Of a stretch of 64,000 nt of DNA, positions 58,811 through 64,000 are shown piece by piece; the first letter of the stretch is position 1; each line of letters opens with the position of its first letter. The notes under the pieces were generated by a model. That model had not been told where the DNA came from and did not search any database. It saw only the letters and a program-made list of their open reading frames with translations. The stretch lies in contig NZ_OCNK01000002.1 in NCBI RefSeq assembly GCF_900230285.1, positions 124,001-188,000 of the forward strand. Direction: 5' to 3'. The translations under genes and the position numbers were made by a program. The DNA is from Blastococcus haudaquaticus (GTDB lineage Bacteria; Actinomycetota; Actinomycetes; Mycobacteriales; Geodermatophilaceae).

Positions 58811-59914
58811 TCAGTGCGGCATGGTCAGGATGGGCTTGACCACCGCTCCGCTGTACGAGGCCTCGACGGCGTCCTCGATGCGGTCCAGCGGGAAGAACTG
58901 GACCAGCTGGTCGAACGGGAACCGCCCCTGGGCATGCAGGTCCATCAGGGCGGCGATCAGCTGCTGGCCGTGGCCACTGCCACCCAGGGTGCCGCGGATG
59001 GTCTTGCCCCACAGCGTGGTCAGGTGGTCGGCGCTGAACTCCGCCCCCGCGGGGGCACCGCCGATGAGCAGAGCCGTCCCGAGCATGCCCACCGAGTCGA
59101 TCGCCTGGCGGATGACCGAGACGATGCCGGTGCAGTCCAGCGACGCGTCAGCGGGGCCGCCGCAGATGTCGTTCACGGCCTGCACCGGGTCGGCGCTGGT
59201 CGCGTCGATGGTGTGCGTCGCGCCCAGTCCCTCGGCCAGCCGCAGCCTCGCGGCGTGCCGGTCCACGGCGATGATCGTGGTCGCCGCCGAGTTGCGGGCG
59301 GCCATCACCGCGGCCAGGCCGACGGTGCCGGCGCCGTAGACGACGATCGAGCTCCCCGGCTCGGGCCGCAGCGTGTTGAAGACCGCCCCGGCGCCGGTCG
59401 CCAGCCCGCAGGCAACCGGACCCATGAGTTCCACCGGCAGCCCCGCCGGTACCGGGACCAGCGAGGCGGCGGTGGCCATCGCGTAGGTGCCGAACGACGA
59501 CTGCCCGAAGAAGTGGCTGGCCAGCGGGGAACCATCGGTGCCGCGCAGTGCCGACGACCCGTCGAGGCGGCGTCCCCCGGCGACCAGCTCCCCCATCCGC
59601 AGGCAATAGCGCGGCTCGCCTGCCTGGCAGTTGCGGCAGGCTCCGCACGACGGCCAGCCGAGGACGACGTCCTGTCCCTCGCTGACCCCGGTGACGCCGT
59701 CGCCGACCGCCACCACCGTGCCGGATCCCTCGTGGCCGAGCACACCGGGCAGCGGGAAGGGCAGGTCGCCGTCCCGGGCGATGCCGTCGGTGTGGCAGAA
59801 GCCGGTGGCGGCGACCTTGACCAGCACGTCGCCGGGACCGGGCTCGTCGAGGTCGACCTCCCGCACGACGAACGGGCCGTGCAGTTCCTCGACGACGGCA
59901 GCGGTGATCCTCAC
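58811..59914 (-). CDS. Zinc-dependent alcohol dehydrogenase
   Basis: A 367-residue medium-chain dehydrogenase. T-G-F-C-H-T-D-G near 38 and G-H-E-G near 65 bind catalytic zinc. The four structural Cys are in C-G-A-C-R-N-C near 93-99 and a Cys near 107. G-A-G-T-V-G-L-A near 192 is the NAD loop. The start is GTG 59914 with GGAGGG 5 bases upstream. The family includes mycothiol- or NAD-linked formaldehyde and aryl alcohol dehydrogenases. The substrate is unknown. It is the last gene of the leftward run before the tandem repeat. Confidence 0.9.
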   Translation of the reverse strand: MRITAAVVEELHGPFVVREVDLDEPGPGDVLVKVAATGFCHTDGIARDGDLPFPLPGVLGHEGSGTVVAVGDGVTGVSEGQDVVLGWPSCGACRNCQAGEPRYCLRMGELVAGGRRLDGSSALRGTDGSPLASHFFGQSSFGTYAMATAASLVPVPAGLPVELMGPVACGLATGAGAVFNTLRPEPGSSIVVYGAGTVGLAAVMAARNSAATTIIAVDRHAARLRLAEGLGATHTIDATSADPVQAVNDICGGPADASLDCTGIVSVIRQAIDSVGMLGTALLIGGAPAGAEFSADHLTTLWGKTIRGTLGGSGHGQQLIAALMDLHAQGRFPFDQLVQFFPLDRIEDAVEASYSGAVVKPILTMPH

Positions 59915-59994
59915 GTAGGCCCTCCCTCTGTGGTCCGGGCGCACGGTTCGACGTCCCGGTGGCGGCACCACGAGCATGTCCTCCCTCCTCCCGG

Positions 59995-60033
59995 CTCGCG
60001 ACCCCGGCTCGCGACCCCGGCACGCGACCCCGG
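59995..60033. repeat. Three tandem 13-bp repeats
   Basis: Units of CTCGCGACCCCGG occur twice exactly (59995-60007 and 60008-60020), followed by CACGCGACCCCGG (60021-60033). The array lies in the 191-base gap between the alcohol dehydrogenase and the reductase-like gene. Confidence 0.8.
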
Positions 60034-60070
60034 CACGGACGACACCGGCCTGGGACGTGGGGCGGGGGCC

Positions 60071-60096
60071 GCGCGGCCGGGGCTCCCCGGCCGCGC
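60071..60096 (-). terminator. Strong GC hairpin after the reductase-like gene
   Basis: GCGCGGCCGGGG at 60071-60082 and CCCCGGCCGCGC at 60085-60096 are exact reverse complements. The stem ends 9 bases past the stop of the leftward reductase-like gene, so it is placed to end that transcript. Confidence 0.65.
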
Positions 60097-60105
60097 GACC
60101 GCGTC

Positions 60106-61077
60106 CTACGACGCCTTCTGCCGACTCCGCCCCAGCTGGACAGCGGCCTGGGCGTCGGCGAACACCAGGTCGACGTTGATCGCCGTCGCGGCGGCCATCC
60201 CCTGCGCCGCCGAGGCCATGACCTGGGCCGTCACGTCGGCGACGTTGCCGGCCACCCAGACACCGGGCACCTCCGTCAGGCCGGTCGGGTCGGCGGGGAT
60301 CCGGGTACCGCGGACGGCACCGTGCACCACCTGGTCGACCGGCTGGATGCCCAGTCCGCCGAGCAGTCCGGCATTGGTGGTGAACCGCGGCGCCACCACG
60401 AGGGCCTCGCGGGCGATCACCTGGCCCGAGGTCAGCCGGACGCCGGAGAGCGCCCCGTCGGTGATGTCGAGCGCGGCGACCGCGCCCTCGATCACGCGCA
60501 CCCCCTGGGCCGCGAGCTGCTCCTGCTGTTCCGGAGTCGGCAGCGAGCCCGTGTGCGGGAAGAGGACGACATCCTCGCTCCACTGCCGCCAGAGCAGGGC
60601 CTGGACGGTGCTCTGCGGTCCGGAGCCCAGCACGCCGATGGCCCGGTCGCGCACCTCCCAGCCGTGGCAGTACGGGCAGTGCAGGACGCTCCTCCCCCAC
60701 AGCTCGGCCACGCCCGGGACGTCGGGCAGCTCGTCGGTCAGGCCGGTCGCCACCAGCAGCCGGCGCGCCCGGACCGACCGCCCGTCGGCCAGGTCGACGC
60801 GGAAGTCGCCCTCCCCCCGGCTCAGCGCGGAGACCCAGCCGTCCACCACGGTGCCCCCGTAGCCCTCCACCTCGCGGCGACCGATCGCCACGAGCTCTGC
60901 GGGTGGCGTCCCCTCGCGGCCGAGCACGTTGTGCACGTGCCCTGCGGGGGCGTTGCGCGGGGTGCCGGCGTCCACCACCAGCACGCTGCGCCGCGCCCGG
61001 GCAAGGGCCAGCGCCCCGCCCAGGCCGGCGGCGCCCCCGCCGACGACCACCACGTCGTACCTCTCGTCGCTCGTCAT
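60106..61077 (-). CDS. Thioredoxin reductase-like flavoprotein
   Basis: A 323-residue pyridine nucleotide-disulfide reductase of the low-molecular-weight class. V-V-V-G-G-G-A-A-G-L near 10-19 binds FAD. H-C-P-Y-C-H-G near 132-138 holds a redox-active C-x-x-C pair as in thioredoxin reductase. V-A-G-N-V-A-D near 288 completes the FAD site. Whether it acts on thioredoxin, or is one of the disulfide-forming relatives in secondary metabolism, is not clear. The ATG at 61077 overlaps the stop of the frameshifted channel gene. Confidence 0.88.
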   Translation of the reverse strand: MTSDERYDVVVVGGGAAGLGGALALARARRSVLVVDAGTPRNAPAGHVHNVLGREGTPPAELVAIGRREVEGYGGTVVDGWVSALSRGEGDFRVDLADGRSVRARRLLVATGLTDELPDVPGVAELWGRSVLHCPYCHGWEVRDRAIGVLGSGPQSTVQALLWRQWSEDVVLFPHTGSLPTPEQQEQLAAQGVRVIEGAVAALDITDGALSGVRLTSGQVIAREALVVAPRFTTNAGLLGGLGIQPVDQVVHGAVRGTRIPADPTGLTEVPGVWVAGNVADVTAQVMASAAQGMAAATAINVDLVFADAQAAVQLGRSRQKAS

Positions 61078-61748
61078 GTCTTCGTGTCCTCTCGTTCCGT
61101 CAGTGAGTCGGGGGTCGGTCCACCGGGGGCGGGCCGACCGGGGACCGCCGCCTTCGTGCCCGCGGACCGCGCCAGTGGCGCCGCAGGGCGAGCACGCGGA
61201 CGACGAAGACGGCGGCGGCGACGCCCAGGCAGCGCCGTGCTGTCGGCATCGACGGTCGGGGCGATGCCGACGACGAGCGCTCCGGCCACCGCCGGCAGCG
61301 CGTAGAGCTCCGAGTCCGCGCGGACCAGAGCAGGGACCTCGCGCGCGATGACGTCCCGCAGCACGCCGCCGCCCACGGCGGTCGTGACCCCGAGGCAGGC
61401 CGCCGCCACGGGTGCGAGCCCGTGGTCGAGCGCCTTCTCCGTACCGGCCACGCAGAAGAGCCCCAGGCCGGCCGCGTCGAAGACCAGCAGGGGCCGTGCG
61501 AGCCGGGTGAACACGCGGTGCCCGACGGCGGTGACCGCCGCTGCTGCCAGCGCCACGACCAGGTACTCCCACCGGGTGAAGGCCGGAGGTGGCGTGTCGC
61601 CGAGCACGAGGTCGCGGACGATCCCGCCGCCGAGCGCGGTGACCACCGCCAGGATGGCGATGCCCACCACGTCGAAGTCGCGGCGGACGGCCATCAGGGC
61701 TCCGGAGACCCCGAAGGCGAAGACGCCGATCAGATCGATGGTCTGCAC
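61074..61748 (-). CDS. TRIC/YadS-type cation channel gene with C-terminal frameshift
   Basis: The 224-codon reading has the two repeated halves of the trimeric intracellular cation channel family: A-F-G-V-S-G-A-L near 12, G-G-G-I-V-R-D near 41-47 and G-G-G-V-L-R-D-V near 124-131. After residue about 170 the frame turns into a basic Arg/Pro-rich tail, which is not like the family. If one C near 61228-61231 is removed, the frame reads L-G-V-A-A-A-V-F-V-V-R-V-L-A-L, the expected last helix, and stops at 61100. So the last helix is lost through a single-base insertion. It may be a broken or altered channel. Confidence 0.8.
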   Translation of the reverse strand: MQTIDLIGVFAFGVSGALMAVRRDFDVVGIAILAVVTALGGGIVRDLVLGDTPPPAFTRWEYLVVALAAAAVTAVGHRVFTRLARPLLVFDAAGLGLFCVAGTEKALDHGLAPVAAACLGVTTAVGGGVLRDVIAREVPALVRADSELYALPAVAGALVVGIAPTVDADSTALPGRRRRRLRRPRARPAAPLARSAGTKAAVPGRPAPGGPTPDSLTEREDTKT

Positions 61749-61821
61749 GGTTGCTCCGGGTCGGCGCCGGGCCGCTCCGCTGCCCTGCCCAGACGACGGA
61801 GCGGACCCGGCCCGTCCTGGG

Positions 61822-62571
61822 TCAGGCGGCCGTCGCGCGTGCGGCGTCGTCGATGAGCCGCGCGACGACGTCGGGCCGGGAGACCGTCACGGCGTGGGAG
61901 GCGTCGACCTCGACGACGGTCGACGAGGCCCGCTCGGCCATGAAGCGCTGGGCCTCGGCCGGGACGGCCAGGTCCTGGAGCGTGACGAGCGTCCAGGACG
62001 GGATGGTCTTCCAGGCCGCCGCGGTCGCCTTGTCGGCCAGCGCGTCCCCGATGATCGGCCGCTGCGTGACGGCCATCAGCTCGGCGACGTCCGCCGGCAC
62101 GTCCGCGGCGAAGATCGCCCGGAACTTCTCCTGCTCGATGTAGAGGTCGTCGACGGACTGCCCGCCGGGACCGCGGACGGTCACCGGGCGCAGCGCCGAC
62201 CCCAGCTCGTTGCCGGGGAACTTCCCGGCCAGCTCGCCGGTGCTCTCCCCCTCGTCGAGGAGGAAGCTGGCGACGTACACCAGCGCCTTGACCTGCGGGT
62301 GCCCGTCGGCTGCCTCGCTCATCACGCTGCCGCCGTAGGAGTGGCCGGCGAGGACGATCGGCCCGTCGACGCCGTCCAGGACGTCGCGCAGGAACCTTGC
62401 GTCGCCGTGCAGCGAGCGGAGCGGGTTGGCCACCCCGATCACCGGATAGTCGTCCTGCCGGAGCCGCGCGATCACGTCGTTCCAGCTCGACGAGTCGGCG
62501 AAGGCGCCGTGCACGAGCACCACCGTGGGCTTGGTCGTGCCGGTGCGGGAGTCGAGCGTGCTGCTGGTCAT
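61822..62571 (-). CDS. Alpha/beta hydrolase
   Basis: A 249-residue hydrolase. V-L-V-H-G-A-F-A near 18-25 is the oxyanion stretch, A-G-H-S-Y-G-G-S near 74-81 has the nucleophilic Ser, and D-A-S-H-A-V near 226-231 has the catalytic His. It belongs to the group with methyl-jasmonate esterase-like enzymes that is common in actinobacteria near GntR or TetR regulators. The start is ATG 62571, divergent from the GntR gene through a palindromic operator candidate, which suggests control by that regulator. Confidence 0.9.
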   Translation of the reverse strand: MTSSTLDSRTGTTKPTVVLVHGAFADSSSWNDVIARLRQDDYPVIGVANPLRSLHGDARFLRDVLDGVDGPIVLAGHSYGGSVMSEAADGHPQVKALVYVASFLLDEGESTGELAGKFPGNELGSALRPVTVRGPGGQSVDDLYIEQEKFRAIFAADVPADVAELMAVTQRPIIGDALADKATAAAWKTIPSWTLVTLQDLAVPAEAQRFMAERASSTVVEVDASHAVTVSRPDVVARLIDDAARATAA

Positions 62572-62655
62572 GGGTCGGTCCTCTCTGGGTTGCGGACGAT
62601 TCCTTCGCCCGTCCGTTGGGCTCCAGGTGCGCCGTCCCCCGCCAACGCTGCTGGT

Positions 62656-62671
62656 ATGCGATATATTGCAT
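62656..62671. promoter_or_regulatory. Likely GntR operator between divergent genes
   Basis: ATGCGATATATTGCAT is a palindrome with one mismatched pair. It sits in the most A/T-rich spot of the 183-base divergent gap between the hydrolase and GntR genes. FCD-type GntR proteins are known to bind A/T-rich palindromes of this length. Confidence 0.65.
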
Positions 62672-62754
62672 GCTGAATAGGTGGTCCGGAAGACTTCTTT
62701 CCGCCCTTCTTCGTTCCGCAGCGAGCACCCGGTTCCCGCCCCGAGAGGCCCCAC

Positions 62755-63402
62755 ATGCCGATCCCCCCGACGGACCCCGGGCTGGACCGCGGTCTGCTCC
62801 GCGACGACGTCTACCGCCACCTCCGGGACGCGATCGTCGACGGCACCTTCGCCCCCGGCGAACAGCTCAAGGACCTCGAGCTGGCCGCCTGGCTCGGGGT
62901 CAGCCGGACACCGGTCCGCGAGGCGCTGCTGCGCCTCGCACAGAGCGGGCTGGTCCTGGCCCACCCGGGCCGGTCGACGGTCGTGAGCCCGCTCGACGTC
63001 CGCGAGGTCCGGGACGCCCGGGACGTCGTCGCGGCGATGCACGAGCTCGCGGTCCGCGAGGCCGTGCCCGTGGTCACCGAGGCGGACCTGGATGCCATGC
63101 GCGACGCCAACCGCCGGTTCGCCGCCGCCGTCGGGTCCGGCGACGTGGAGGCCGCCGTCCGCGTCGACGACGAGCTGCACGGCGTGCTGGTGCGCCTCTC
63201 CGGAAATCGCGCGGTCGCGACGGTGCTCGAGCAGTTCACGCCCACGGTGCGTCGCGCCGAACGGATGCGGTTCGGCTCCCGTGGCGCCGTGTCGGTCACC
63301 CAGCACGAGGAGCTCATCCGGCTCTGCGCCGCCGGGGACACCGAGGGCGCGGCCGCCGTCGCCTACGACACCTGGCACAGCCTGCCGAGCGGCGAGGGGT
63401 GA
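62755..63402 (+). CDS. GntR-family regulator, FCD subgroup
   Basis: A 215-residue protein starting at ATG 62755. The winged helix has L-K-D-L-E-L-A-A-W-L-G-V-S-R-T-P-V-R-E-A-L near 38-58, the standard recognition helix. The C-terminal FCD domain (about 80-210) has D-D-E-L-H near 139-143, with N and H residues that in relatives bind metal and a carboxylic acid ligand, and H-E-E-L near 182. It likely represses itself and the divergent hydrolase gene. Confidence 0.93.
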   Translation: MPIPPTDPGLDRGLLRDDVYRHLRDAIVDGTFAPGEQLKDLELAAWLGVSRTPVREALLRLAQSGLVLAHPGRSTVVSPLDVREVRDARDVVAAMHELAVREAVPVVTEADLDAMRDANRRFAAAVGSGDVEAAVRVDDELHGVLVRLSGNRAVATVLEQFTPTVRRAERMRFGSRGAVSVTQHEELIRLCAAGDTEGAAAVAYDTWHSLPSGEG

Positions 63403-63422
63403 CTGCTCGCGGCCCCTCGTCG

Positions 63423-63776
63423 TCATGGCGCGATGACGAGCTCGGCGATGAGGTCGCCGTCCAGGGCGAAGCGGTAGCGGAGCTCGACGACGCCTCCGGG
63501 GAAGTCGCCCTCCAGGCGGTTCACGGCGACCCAGTGCGCCTCGTCGACGCGCTCGGCTCCGACGAGCTGGGTGGTGTAGCTGAACTCGGTTCCCGACTCG
63601 GTGAGGAACCGCCAGACCTCCTCGGACCCCCGGTAGGTGGTGCCGTCGTCGACGACCACAGCGGTCGGGGTGAAGGCGCGGAGGGCGGTGTCGGCGTTCC
63701 GGGTCACGTGCGCGGTGAGGAAGCCGCGGATGGTGGCGGGCAGCTGATCCGGCTGGATGCTGGTCGGTGTGGTCAT
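63423..63776 (-). CDS. SnoaL-like/NTF2-fold protein
   Basis: A 117-residue single NTF2-like domain. F-L-T-A-H-V-T-R-N-A-D-T-A-L-R-A-F near 19-35 is the first helix, and V-V-V-D-D-G-T-T-Y-R-G near 40-50 is the core strand pair. It has no known catalytic residues. It is divergent from the MerR-family gene, and both may use the operator at 63821, as in many actinobacterial pairs. Confidence 0.87.
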   Translation of the reverse strand: MTTPTSIQPDQLPATIRGFLTAHVTRNADTALRAFTPTAVVVDDGTTYRGSEEVWRFLTESGTEFSYTTQLVGAERVDEAHWVAVNRLEGDFPGGVVELRYRFALDGDLIAELVIAP

Positions 63777-63820
63777 GGCTCCACGGTGCGGCCTCCCGGC
63801 GCGGGAGGGTCAAGATCTGG

Positions 63821-63841
63821 ACCTTCCCCCGGGGGGAGGGT
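63821..63841. promoter_or_regulatory. MerR-type operator
   Basis: ACCTTCCCCC and GGGGGGAGGGT form a nearly perfect dyad (one mismatch) just upstream of the MerR-family start. The leftward strand also shows TTGACC about 10 bases past the dyad, so a promoter with a long spacer for the SnoaL-like gene is plausible. Confidence 0.6.
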
Positions 63842-63854
63842 GCAGGGTGCGGGG

Positions 63855-64000
63855 GTGCTGGCGATCGGCGAGTTCTCCCGGCTGACCCACCTCAGCGTGC
63901 GCACGCTGCGCCGCTACCACGACGCCGGCCTGCTCGAGCCGGCGACCGTGGACGACGTGACCGGCTACCGCTACTACAGCGCGGACCAGATCCCGACCGC
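63855..64000 (+). CDS. MerR-family regulator, N-terminus only
   Basis: The reading from GTG 63855 runs off the window after about 48 residues. It begins L-A-I-G-E-F-S-R-L-T and continues S-V-R-T-L-R-R-Y-H-D-A-G-L-L-E-P near 14-29 and G-Y-R-Y-Y-S near 37-42, which is the MerR winged helix without change. AGGG lies 7 bases upstream; an in-frame GTG at 63840 is the other possible start. The effector domain is outside the window. Confidence 0.9.
   Translation, partial: MLAIGEFSRLTHLSVRTLRRYHDAGLLEPATVDDVTGYRYYSADQIPT

Noticed and set aside
59995-60033. CRISPR array
   Set aside because: The units are directly adjacent 13-mers without spacers, so this is a simple tandem repeat.

Overview
The window is uniformly GC-rich DNA from an actinobacterium. 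Markers that support this are the Pup-proteasome genes (pup, dop, arc), the mycothiol ligase mshC, an IdeR-type iron box, a metH next to a PAC2 gene, and lineage-typical families (DUF3090, DUF5703, DUF2470, the SCO1664 family). The gene order and style fit a Geodermatophilaceae or Frankia-like genome (Blastococcus, Geodermatophilus or Modestobacter type). That placement is an inference; the sequence alone does not fix the genus. There is no 16S rRNA, transposase, prophage or CRISPR array, so this reads as ordinary chromosome.

Layout. 1-7.2 kb: protein-tagging and proteasome segment (endonuclease VII-like gene, pup, dop, arc), interrupted by a two-gene membrane protein/regulator cassette, then trmI and a RecB-like nuclease. 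7.2-12.6 kb: a PEP-mutase/miniature P450-like/ArsR cassette, DinB, HAD and epimerase genes, and a cell-wall type zinc protein behind a ydaO-type c-di-AMP riboswitch. 12.9-24.9 kb: metH, PAC2, dNTPase, mshC, a mycothiol-dependent-type enzyme, then a conserved string of SCO1664-family, DUF3090, histidine phosphatase and uppP genes. 25-35 kb: aldo-keto reductase, RecD2-like helicase, iron-controlled DUF2470 gene, small proteins, a pentapeptide protein, oxidoreductases, an M20 peptidase, a diguanylate cyclase and tRNA-Leu(GAG). 35-49 kb: an orphan membrane protein, a GlxA-type regulator broken by at least four frameshifts, a CtpE-like P-type ATPase, a two-domain alpha/beta hydrolase, a phosphoketolase-acetate kinase operon, a PqqD-like/M50 membrane protease with a tiny Arg-rich ORF upstream, and a MarR-MFS efflux operon. 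49.6-64 kb: an epimerase, a membrane protein with a type II NADH dehydrogenase-like flavoprotein, a two-component system, an NhaC-type antiporter, FAH and isochorismatase hydrolases, a zinc alcohol dehydrogenase, a thioredoxin reductase-like protein behind a frameshifted TRIC channel gene, and GntR- and MerR-controlled genes at the right edge.

How the genes work together. Dop activates Pup by deamidation, PafA (not in the window) attaches it to substrates, and ARC unfolds pupylated proteins for the 20S proteasome, whose prcB/prcA genes probably lie just left of the window. MshC makes the Cys-GlcN-Ins precursor of mycothiol, which MDMPI-fold enzymes such as the one next door are known to use. 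Phosphoketolase makes acetyl phosphate and acetate kinase turns it into acetate and ATP, forming a complete short bypass. Several regulators sit beside palindromes that look like their own operators (at 2459, 8571, 62656 and 63821).
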